From Atkinsonella hypoxylon (taxonomy: Eukaryota > Ascomycota > Sordariomycetes > Hypocreales > Clavicipitaceae): 53,137 nt of DNA. Location of the stretch: NCBI GenBank assembly GCA_000729835.1, contig JFHB01000209.1, forward strand, positions 1 to 53,137. The letters run 5' to 3'. Under the pieces are notes generated by a model. That model did no database searches, had not been told where the DNA came from, and saw nothing but the letters and a program-made list of their open reading frames with translations. This document shows positions 35,811 through 45,401 of the stretch, piece after piece. The stretch's first letter is position 1; each line of letters starts with the position of its first letter. A program made the position numbers and the translations under genes.

Positions 35811-38800
35811 ATGTCGTTTCCTCAAACACCCTTGCGGCCAGTGCCTGGCGCGTTCCTGAACACGCCGGCCGTAGTCTCGAGATTCCAGTCCGGTTCGGAT
35901 CCCGTACGACGACAACTCTTCCCGACTTCATCGAATCTCCAGACTGGGGGAAATCTAGCTCTCAGCAATTCGGGGTCAGTACCTACTCATGCAACACCTA
36001 CAGGAGCTCAGGGTTCGTCAACCGCCGTGACCGCGGTAAATGCTGGAAATTCTGGCCTTGTTGCTGCGAACCCCTTACCGCCTCCGCGGGTCGAAAACGT
36101 GCCGCCTGTTCTCAAGGCCGCCAAGGTCATCAATTCTTTCTTACAGATGGACGAGTGCTTCCCGGATCTGGATTCGTACTGTAGACGTAAGGCATTCGTC
36201 CCCTAGCTACAACTACGAAAATGTGGCGAATAAGCGCATGCTAATGGTCATTGTAGAAGGTGCTTCTTCCGATTACGAGCTACCAGGACCCGAATCTCCG
36301 TGGGCGCCCTTTCACAGGACACAGATGTATCCAATCCCGAATCAAGTTTTCGATCATTATAATGCAGGAGAGCTGCAGACGTTGATGGGTCTGTTCGCGG
36401 AGATCAATCATGCCTGGGTCGTTATCGACAATTGCCTGTACCTCTGGGACTATACCCATACTGATCCCGAGCTGATAGGCTTTGAAGAGCAATCACATAC
36501 CATTCATGCTGTTGCTTTGGTGCCTCCAAAGCCCGGCATCTTTGTAAAGACGATTACGCACATCCTCGTTGTCGCTACGTCCTCTGAGATGATCTTGCTG
36601 GGCGTATCAGCTTCAGACACGCCTGCAGGGACCAAGTCGGTGGCACTGTATCAGACCAAGATGAACCTGTCTCTACGCGGCAACGATGTTCGTGTAATCT
36701 CTGGGTCCGCAGATGGGCGCATTTTCTTTGGTGGTAGCAGCGATATCGACATCAACGAGTTGTATTATCAGTCAGAGGAGAAGTGGTTCTCCAATCGATG
36801 CGGCAGAATCAACCACACAAACCCCGGATGGTCATCAGTCGTTTCGCTGCAAGCTAGCTTCTGGTCTCACAAGGAGCCCGAGCACATGGTGGATATTGTG
36901 ATTGATGACTCTAGAAAGCTTGTCTATACCCTATCAAGCAAGTCAACAATCCGAACGTATCACATGGATGGGCCTGATCGCTTAAACAAGGTCATCGAAA
37001 AGGAGAAAGTTCACTGTCTGCGAGATATTGCTCATATGATCACACAATCCAAGCTCCTCACCGACAAAGTGAGGATAACTTCGATCAGCCCAATTTCGAA
37101 GCAGGAAGCGTCCAAACTTCATCTCATGGCGCTGACAGACTCAGGCTGCCGGCTCTTCTTCAGCGCCACCAATGCGTCATCCTATCTCTATGGATCGCAG
37201 TCTAATTTAGCGCCTCAGAGCATGCAGGTACAGTTCATCAAGTTTCCTCCGAGTCAGAACACGAGAAGGTCTAGCCAAGTTGCGCAATCAGGGCAGGTGG
37301 GAGAGTCAGTTGTCGACTTGGAATCTACCATGCTCCTGCCCAGCCGGCAGGGCATCAGGTTCGCTCCTGGGTTCTTCTTGGATTTTGTGAGCAGTGGAAA
37401 CAACGCCAACACGGATATGCTATTTGTGTCAGGCCCGGAGACAGGACGAATCAAGCGCGTGTCACCAACTACCCCATTGCGCTATTTCGAGCAAGCAAGT
37501 TGGATCGATATTGGTAGTCGCGCCGAGGCCGTTGGTCTAATCACGAAACCTTTTGCCGCTGCTTCACAGCCTTTGGGGTTTGGCAACGAACTGGCAGTGC
37601 AATTTGACGAGCCTCCAAGCGAGTTTGCTGTTCTTACCAACACAGGTATTCATGTCATCCGACGACGCAGACTGGTTGACACATTTGCCGCCGCTATTCG
37701 AGACGCTCCCGGTGATGAGGCATTGGATACCATGACCCGTCGCCTTATTCAACTGTACGGCCGCGTCGAGACGGTCTCCACAGCATTGGCCGTTGCATGT
37801 GGGCATGGTGGCGACTCTAGACCCGGCGTTGCACGAGCTATTGATCAAGCCACACAAGACAGAGCCAGAGCGTTATTTGTAGACTTTGGTGGCCAGCCAA
37901 CGATGGCAGAAACGGATGGTACGTCCTTGACAACTGAGTCCGTCAAACTCTCTTCTCGGCATGATGCTCTCGCACTCTATCTATCTCGACTCATCCGAAA
38001 GCTTTGGAAAGCTCCTGTCATCAGATCGGGTGTATCTCCTGCCGGTGGGATTGTGATTGACTCTGCTGTGCCTTTGTCAAAGCTGGCTGCAACTCAAGAG
38101 GATCTCGAGAGGTTAAGAAAATTCATTGAAGCCAATCGTGGTCTGATTCAGGGAATGTCTGGACCGTCCGATCTGCAAAGGGTCTCAACCAGGCAGGAAG
38201 AAGTTGCTCTTCAAGCTGAGCACCAAGCTTTGCATGCTCTTCAGAAGATTATGGAAAGCATTTCAGAAGGCATATCGTTCGTTCTTATGCTCTTTGATGA
38301 GCGTGTAGCCGACATTTTCGCTCGTCTGGACGATACTTCCCGCCAACAACTTCGGGAACTGACATATGAGAAGCTTTTTTCACAAACCGATGGAAAAGAC
38401 CTTGCCAAGCTACTCGTCAAGGCCATTGTCAACAAAAACATTGAGAGTGGCTCCAATGTCGAAACGGTGGCTGATGCTTTGCGACGACGTTGTGGCAGCT
38501 TCTGCAGCCCTGACGATGTGGTCATATTTAAGGCACAGGAGCATCTCAAACGAGCCTCGGAACAACCTCCTAACACAAACCAGTTCAGGACTCTGTTGCA
38601 TGAAAGTCTCAAGCTCTTTGAGAAAGTTGCTGGGAGTCTTACTTTTGCGAATTTGCAGGCCGCAGTCACTCAGTATGTTGATATGAAGTATTACGCAGGA
38701 GCTATTCAATTGTGTCTTGTCGTTGCCCGCGAAAAAGATCGAGGCAACACAGCTTTAATGTGGGTGAATGATGGTAAGCCGGCGGGTGACCCCCGAGCGA

Positions 38801-40201
38801 ATGCCTTCAATGACCGAAAGCGATGTTATGATATCATTCACGACGTGCTTCACCACCTCGATGCTGCTTCGAGCACGGAGCCTGAAATGGTTGACGGCAA
38901 GTTGACACTTATTGCAACCAAGAGGCTCGAGGCATACGATGTGGTCAATGGATCCGACGATGAAGTGTTCCATTTCGACTTGTATGAGTGGTATATTCAG
39001 CAAGGGTGGACCGACCGCATTTTGGCTATTGACTCGCCGCATGTTGTTACTTTCTTGGAACGCCTGGCAGCTACAAACTTCGAGCATGCGGATCTACTCT
39101 GCCGTTTCTACACCAACCGTAGCCGCTTCTTTGATGCTGCCGAAGTCCAAGTGCAGTTGGCAAATTCCGACTTCCCGCTAGGCATCAAGCACCGCATCAA
39201 GCTGCTCAGTCTGGCCAAGGCCAACGCGAATGTCGCCACCGTGGGTGTCAGCCGACAACAGCAACAGCAGCTGAATCATGTAGTTACAGAGTTGCTTGAT
39301 GTAGCCAACATTCAGGATGACCTCTTGGGACGCCTCATGATGGACGATAGAATCGGCCCTGAACGAAAAGCCGAGATTGAGCAGGCTCTAGACGGCAAAA
39401 TCGAAGAACTATCCACGGTAAGAAATGGGACTTGCATGCGCGTGACGAGTTTTAAAGTACGACTTGCTAACATTGACTGTTATGTTTGTTTAGCTGTTCA
39501 ACAAATATGCAGATCCAGCTGGCTATTATGATTTGTGCCTACTGATTTACCACACTGCCAATTACCGCAACCCCACGACCATTTCTGGAACGTGGAGCAG
39601 CTTGATCCAACAGACACACGACGAGGTCATGGCGAGACTGGAAAATCCTGAGGCAGGCATGCCAACACCACCATTACCATATGAAGCCGTCATCAGCAAG
39701 ATTCAGAACATCGCCCATCACACCTCGCTCGACAGCTTTGTTTTCCCGATTCAAACGCTGCTCCCTGAGCTCTGTAGGTATGCAGTAGCATACCAGCAGG
39801 ATGCAACCATTGGAGCAGATCCAATATGGCCTGGTCAGCTATTTCTCACCCTTGGTGTATCGCACGATATGATTGTGCGAATTCTGGAGAGCATTTTCGA
39901 CACTCAGGACTACGGTTTCAGCGGCATGGTGCGTTACCGCATCGTGGAAATTATCGCATATGTTGTCAACGACTGGGTGGCAGAGGTTCGTCGACGCGGT
40001 GGCGCCGGTAAGGGCGGATCTATTGGACCCTCGGTTGGCGAGCTGCTGGGACGATGCGAAGCCGCGTTACCGCCTCCAGGGCAGGGCAATAACCACGGGG
40101 GAGCAGATTTAGCAGATATCAGACGGATACTGAGGACGCTAAGAAGAGAAGTAACGGGATTGATAGAACGGGTTCCGACAGGAAGCTTGCGATTCGTGTG
40201 A
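35811..40201 (+). CDS. nup170: Nuclear pore inner-ring nucleoporin Nup170/Nup157 (Nup155 family)
   Basis: Three exons: 35811-36186, 36257-39417, 39494-40201. Introns are 70 bp (GTAAGG...TTGTAG) and 76 bp (GTAAGA...GTTTAG), giving 1414 aa, as expected for this family. A low-complexity Thr/Pro/Asn N-terminus precedes 'MDECFPDLDSYC', joined across intron 1 to 'QGASSDYELPG'. An N-terminal beta-propeller follows (about residues 125-600, including 'WVVIDNCLYLWDY' and 'VVSLQASFWSHKEPEHMVD'). A long alpha-solenoid to the C-terminus includes 'GISFVLMLFDERVADIF' and 'LYEWYIQQGWTDRIL'. The protein is a structural linker of the pore's inner ring. An in-frame ATG at 35799 would add four residues; I chose 35811 because 'MSFPQTP' matches the family start. 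It is the longest gene here apart from the ABC transporter. Confidence 0.95.
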
Positions 40202-41359
40202 TTGAGTGGGTGTGTGGATGGGAAGCAAGAGAAGATCAGTTATCTACTTAGTTTTGAGAAGATGGGTAGCGAAGATTGCCTGGCGCTCAATGGCAGGGTA
40301 CATATCGTACCCGGTTTTTTTGCTCTTTTTTCTTTTTTTCCCACCGTCATTTATGTTATTTCCCAAGACAATGTAGCATAATATTCATGGGAATGGAGGG
40401 GATGACATCATTGGTATAGAAATTTTATGTCTGAATGATGTACGCCAACAAGGTGTGCGGTAGATGGTTTCGGAGTCTGCAGCTCCAGTAACACGCCAGT
40501 CGACACTGGCAAGTCTCGAAAATGTTCCTGAGATCTGTTGCGTTGCTTGGGGGTGCGGACAGATTTTGTCGGGATTATTTATGGTGTTGCAGGGACTTTA
40601 CGGCAACTTGCTTCTGGATAAAAATGCGTGCCATAGGGTAGCAAGAGCTATATGACCAAAAATCCACGACAATAAAGTACAGTGCAGTAATATCCTTATA
40701 TTCTACAAGGAGTAACTTTTCTTGGGATTCCCTATTCAGCCATGAGAAGAAGAATGCATGAGCAACTCAGCCTTCATCTTATCGGCGCACCTGCAAGCCT
40801 ACGATTCATCAATATCACGCACGTCGAGTCTGGGAAGAAGTTGATGAATTTGCTTGCTGAAGCATTTTTCCAGCTGTAATTAACGAAAACAGAACCCAAG
40901 ACACCCTGTTTGCTCGCTAGATGTCGTGTGCGGGACGGGTGTGGTGACGCAGGAAGTGCAGACGTTGGGAAAGGCCATTTTGCAGGGTAGTTCGTTTCTG
41001 GGCGCTGACGATGTTCTGAATAGTGGACAGAGGACGACGGGTGTACTACTATCGGACTTTGAATGCTAAGTTAAGGTGTCTTTGATGCTAGATGTCCATT
41101 GTTTGCTAAATTTTTTTTTTCTTTTTGGGGGGGGTGGGGGCAGAACACGGGTTACCAAAGAGGTTGTTCACACACGTGGCTATCGCACTGGGACTGCGTT
41201 AGATTCCAATGTACTCAAAGGTGAGTCGCATTGAATAAACAATATCATCCAAATTAGATATGCGGGGAGGGATGGAATATACATTGAAGGTTATCTACAT
41301 ATCGGGAGAGCGAAGAAATAAATCTGCTTGTCACATGCTTCCTAACTCGAGACACATTC
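40202..41359. other. Convergent intergenic region nup170/cadmium transporter
   Basis: About 1.16 kb between two converging stop codons. It contains T-rich runs at 40315-40341, a T9/G8 run at about 41109-41136 and no frame with domain support. An ORF at 40464-40655 has no homology I recognise and no splice context. Nothing else is visible. Confidence 0.55.
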
Positions 41360-42325
41360 TCAACCGACCTTATATCCCGATGCTGACCCTTCTACTGGTA
41401 GATCGGACGCCTCATGCTGTATAGATCTCCCATGAGGCTTCGTGTCCCCCTTCTCTTCGAACCCTCCTGCGTTCATGGAACCATGTCCAGCGTGTTCGGA
41501 AGACGACCGCCTCACATGCCCAAGAGGCATTTCAGAAGGAGCCTCGGGTGCAGCCTCCTCATCCTCGTCCTCATCCGACAACAACACATCTCTCTTTCTC
41601 CACTTCCACCACGCCATAAGCCCTGAGCATATCAGGAGCAAACCCGTCGTCGCCACTGCTATAGTCATCCTCCCCCAATTCCCGCCCGTCGACTTATCAA
41701 TGCGCTCAATCGACCACGGATAGCACTCCGACTTGACAATGATGAAGATGCCTAGTCCAACGTATAGAAGCGGCACGATGAAATTAGCATACTTCTCCGC
41801 CACCCGCAGCACATGCCTCTGCTTCATGACCAGAAACGCAGCCAGGCACCACAACCCTACCAAAATGTAATAAATCACCACATAAACCGCAATCTCCGCG
41901 CCCTTGGTCTGTGAGAACAGCGGGATGTACGTCCCTATGTTGTCCCCGCCGTTCATGAGCGTCACGAGCGCGACCTTGAAAATGCCTCGCATGGAGGCAA
42001 CCCGCGAGATATGCCCTTCGTCGTCGCCGTCACCGTCGCTGTCGGAAATCACCCAGTCCAGCATGTTCCATAAGCCAAGGAGGATGGGAAGGAGGCCTAG
42101 AAAGCCGATGGGCTCGGAAGGCAACACAAGCGAGACACCGAAGCCAATCATGCTGATCACGACGATGACGGTGAAGCCGAGGTACTGGCCGGCGACGACC
42201 TTCCATGGCGTGATGACCTTGCTGGTCGTGGCTTCGGCCATGAAGGTCACGAGGACGAAGATGTCGTCGATGTTGGTGACGGCGAAGGAGCTGCATGCTG
42301 TGCCGATGGCTCTGCCGAAATGCAT
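41360..42325 (-). CDS. CadD-family cadmium resistance transporter
   Basis: A single-exon gene of 321 aa starting at ATG 42325. The N-terminal 220 residues are a multi-span membrane protein. 'SSFAVTNIDDIFVLVTFM' (about 12-29) and 'LVTLMNGGDNIGTYIPLF' (about 121-138) are the two acidic intramembrane N-x-D-D / N-x-G-D-N motifs that mark the CadD (Cad) transporter family. They are separated by an acidic loop ('SDSDGDGDDE'). About five hydrophobic spans follow before a hydrophilic, acidic and His-containing C-terminal tail ('LLSDEDEDEEAAPEAP'). Staphylococcal CadD confers cadmium resistance; for the fungal relatives the substrate is inferred. It lacks introns, unlike most neighbours. The acidic tail may bind metal, but that is a guess. 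Confidence 0.85.
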   Translation of the reverse strand: MHFGRAIGTACSSFAVTNIDDIFVLVTFMAEATTSKVITPWKVVAGQYLGFTVIVVISMIGFGVSLVLPSEPIGFLGLLPILLGLWNMLDWVISDSDGDGDDEGHISRVASMRGIFKVALVTLMNGGDNIGTYIPLFSQTKGAEIAVYVVIYYILVGLWCLAAFLVMKQRHVLRVAEKYANFIVPLLYVGLGIFIIVKSECYPWSIERIDKSTGGNWGRMTIAVATTGLLLICSGLMAWWKWRKRDVLLSDEDEDEEAAPEAPSEMPLGHVRRSSSEHAGHGSMNAGGFEEKGDTKPHGRSIQHEASDLPVEGSASGYKVG

Positions 42326-43084
42326 TGTGAGAGCGCTTGGCTACCCTGGGTAGCGTCAGATGCGAGACTTTGTGAGCATAAGGTCATCTCTTTAATGACT
42401 TGAGTACCGGATGACTCTTTCGCAGTGGATGTGATCTGGTTGGAAGACGCGAAAGGGTGATTGATTGAGTTCGTTCCCGCATGTCGAGGATGGATGGCTG
42501 AATTATTTTCGACGCTGGTGGCAGTGCAGAGTAGTCTTCTCCTTGGCAGGGCGTCTGCAACCACAAGAGTGGGTGGCCGCAGGCGAACTCGATCAAAAAT
42601 TGTCAGAATGCTATCATAAGGGTTTTATTTGCTTCAACTTTCTGTGTCAACAAAAAATTAACCAGGGTGCTTCCGCCCAGACGAGAAGTAGCACGATTTA
42701 ACTAACTACTCAGTTCCCGTTTCCGGTTCCTTCCCCACACGTCATAGGCATGGCCCCTGGTAGGGCACCTGGTAGCACCTGATGGCACCTAGTGGCTAAA
42801 GGTTGTTGCCTACTCTCCTGATTGGCTGCATTTGTGCAACCCACAGTACATTGCATGTACGTACTCCGGACGATGAAGTAAAAGATGCCAGCAAAACAAC
42901 AGCTTGAGAATTAACTCGACAAACTTGGTCTTGCCGCTAGTTTTACCTCCCGCGTCGGCAATTAGACGAATGAATCCGAGCGAATGGTGCGGTAGGAAAC
43001 GTCCCTGACAGTTCTCTGAACTCCCTTCCCGTTTGTCCTGCCCTGCTCTGTTTCGTTTCTCGCGCCCCGACTTCGCGCATCGTC
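42326..43084. other. Divergent promoter region with a short imperfect repeat
   Basis: 759 bp between the divergently transcribed cadmium transporter and the membrane-protein gene at 43085. At 42755-42793 a 10-12-bp unit of the form GGCACCTGGTA / GCACCTGATG / GCACCTAGTG is repeated about four times; it could be a small tandem repeat or clustered factor sites. Open frames here are shadows with no domain support. Confidence 0.5.
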
Positions 43085-44039
43085 ATGCGTGCTCTCCTGT
43101 CCGTTTTGCTGGGCGGACTGGCTACCTTAGGAGCTGCAGCATCAAAGGAGCATCTGGATGGGCTGCCGGCGTACCATTACAATGCGCCAATCAAGGTGGA
43201 ATGCATGAATCGAAGCTCGTAAGTCGGGAGCATGAACACAAACGCTTCAATTTCCACCGCTGACTTTTCCTTTCTTAATGCCCAGGGAAACGGGCGAACA
43301 CATCGAGCTTCCGAACCACGATATTCAATGGGTGCCCTTCCCCATCTGCAACGAGACGGGCAAGCCACTCGAGTTCCACTATGGCTACGAAGGCGAACTG
43401 AACTGCACTCTCGATTTCATCTCCGACCCCTTCTTCCACCTCCTCGAGTTTTATATCCACAGCGACGCCCCCATGTCATGTCGATTGCCCGCTAGACCGC
43501 CCGCCGTCGTGGAAGTCGTCGGCGAGAAACCTCCGCCCCAAGAATACATCCCTCTGGTGTTTGCGCTCGCGGGGACCCTCCAGATGAGCCATATGCACAT
43601 CAGCACACATATGAACGTGCTGCTTCACAGCATGCCCAAGCACCATATTCGCCCGCACGACAGCGGGGTCCTCGACTCTGCGATCGCATATAGTACGAGC
43701 CCATCAAGCCACATGGAAGGCACGCAGGCCGCGCGCATCATCCCGGGTGAGCCTCTGCCCCTGAGCTTCTCTGTACGATGGTTCCCGACACCGCATTTGC
43801 CCAAAACGGAGGGCAAAGTCGAATGGAGAGGGCTAGGAGGTCATATTTACGCTAGCACCGTCTTTTACAGCCTTGTTTCATTTGGGGCTGGTGCCGCGCT
43901 GGCCGGACTGTATACTTTGGGTGTTGTTTTGCCGAGGAGACTGAAGAGCAGGTCCATGGGTGGTGCGACACCGCTTGGTTACGGCTTGACTGCTGGTGTC
44001 GTCGGGAATGGCTGGGGTTATTCCAAACGGAAGGATTGA
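43085..44039 (+). CDS. Secretory-pathway single-pass membrane protein, function unknown
   Basis: Two exons: 43085-43218 and 43286-44039, intron 43219-43285 (67 bp, GTAAGT...GCCCAG), 295 aa. It starts with a signal peptide ('MRALLSVLLGGLATLGAAAS'). A lumenal part has spaced Cys residues ('VECMNRS', 'PICNETG', 'GELNCTLDF', 'MSCRLPA') and N-glycosylation sequons. A middle region is rich in His and Met ('AGTLQMSHMHISTHMNVLLH'). One transmembrane helix lies near residues 238-262 ('VSFGAGAALAGLYTLGVVLP'), followed by a short basic cytosolic tail ('RRLKSR'). I do not recognise the family. The start is supported by the signal peptide, and the phase across the intron is clean. Its role cannot be inferred from the neighbours. 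Confidence 0.8.
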
Positions 44040-44318
44040 GTGGCATGAAAAGTATATGCTTCTTTTCGTTAACGCTTTCATGGTTCCAATCTCGGAACTC
44101 AACGTGTATTTGTGCTAATGGCGGGGTTTTTATACGGGATATGAACGAACAAAGATACCTAAGGTTTTTCTGGCCGATTGTTTGAATTATGTGGTTTCCC
44201 CCACAGACGGGTGGGCTTGTATTATCTAGCTTATGATGGCTGTTATGCCGGAGGCGACATGACGACTGCTCATGCTGCTATTCCATCTCACGGACTGCTG
44301 CGCTAAATACCCAGGGCG

Positions 44319-45019
44319 TCATAATCCTGCTGATGATTGGAGAAGAGGACTTGCTTCTTTATTTGCTGCTGGCTGCACGCGAGGCAGCAATCTCAAATAC
44401 ATGTCAATCGCCATGATGGCCGCTGCCGACCAAATCAGATATCGCACTGTCAAACATCTGGGGGAAGGAAAAGAGCCTTGTACTCACGAACTACGGCAAA
44501 GGGAAGATAGGTGCCCCAGAATAGCGGACCCTTGTGTTCATCGCTCACCCTATCCGGACCCATGTGCCATATATCGAAACAACAGGCAAAGGAGCCCATG
44601 AACGTGATACACCCGTACGTCAGGCCGGCCAACTCTGTAGGACCCGATGTGGGCTTAAATGAGGCCAGCTTGTAGACAATAAAGAGAGTCAATGGTAATT
44701 GCACGAAGGCCTCGACGTAGACGAAGCCTTCGAACCATGGCTCCTGGGGTGCAGGTACGAAATAAGGGTCTCCGGATTGGGCGACCCACCATGCGCGCAG
44801 AGACAGGAGCACATGGAGAGGCGACGAGGGGGCTTGCCAGAGGAACTTGGGGTAGAAAGGAACGAGATCGAGAACTAGAAGGTTAGTCTCAAAAGGGATT
44901 AACCGGCAAGCGAAGCCGGGAGGCGAATGTGTGAGGGGGACAGGGTACATACGGAGCATTCCTAACAGTTGGCTGAATACGACGATGAGGTAGAGCTTAT
45001 CGCGGGTTGTTGCCGACAT
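44319..45019 (-). CDS. EXPERA-domain ER membrane protein (TMEM97/Ema19-like)
   Basis: Three exons: 45019-44953, 44874-44488, 44446-44319; introns 78 bp (GTATGT...TTCTAG, with a CTAAC branch site) and only 41 bp (GTGAGT...GACAG). The product is 193 aa with about four hydrophobic spans. 'VFSQLLGMLLDLVPFYP' is restored across intron 1. 'WFEGFVYVEAFVQLPLTLF' and 'TYLPFAVV' flank the conserved core of the EXPERA fold shared by emopamil-binding protein, TM6SF2 and TMEM97. The last exon adds 'LRYLIWSAAAIMAIDMYLRL' and a basic/polar tail. The family sits in the ER and binds sterol-like ligands, but the fungal function is not settled. The 41-bp second intron is near the lower limit; if it is unspliced the protein would end 13 codons later. 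Confidence 0.85.
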
Positions 45020-45401
45020 GATGTGTTATGTATGATCTTTAGAAGGCAAGGAATGAGCGAAGCTGACTCAATGGGTTGCACTGCTTTGTTGGCTCTGATG
45101 CAATAGTTATGGTATAACTAGGGACAAGTTTGAGGGAACCGTCTTGTTGAGAGCCAATCGCGGCAATTGGCTCTCGTGCAATGCCCCACAGTATTATTCC
45201 TCCAATAAGTCGGCATTCGACTCCCTTGTCGCTTGAAGAATTGCTAGCAGCGGGAACAATGCTGCTTCTCGACGACGAAGGACGAGTCGCGAATGGGACA
45301 GGATGTGCAAAAATCCAATGAATGATGAAAACAGCAACTCCATAGTGGTGGTAAACAAGCTATGCATACGCCTATGCCCCTGACCAAATGCAGCCATCTC
45401 G
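45020..45401. other. Intergenic between the EXPERA gene and the ABC transporter
   Basis: 382 bp between two minus-strand genes: the promoter of the EXPERA gene and the 3' flank of the ABC gene. No supported frame or repeat; a 204-bp open stretch (45194-45397) has no domain. Confidence 0.6.

Noticed and set aside
40464..40655. 63-codon ORF between nup170 and the cadmium transporter
   Set aside because: No domain and no signals; the region looks like two converging 3' flanks.
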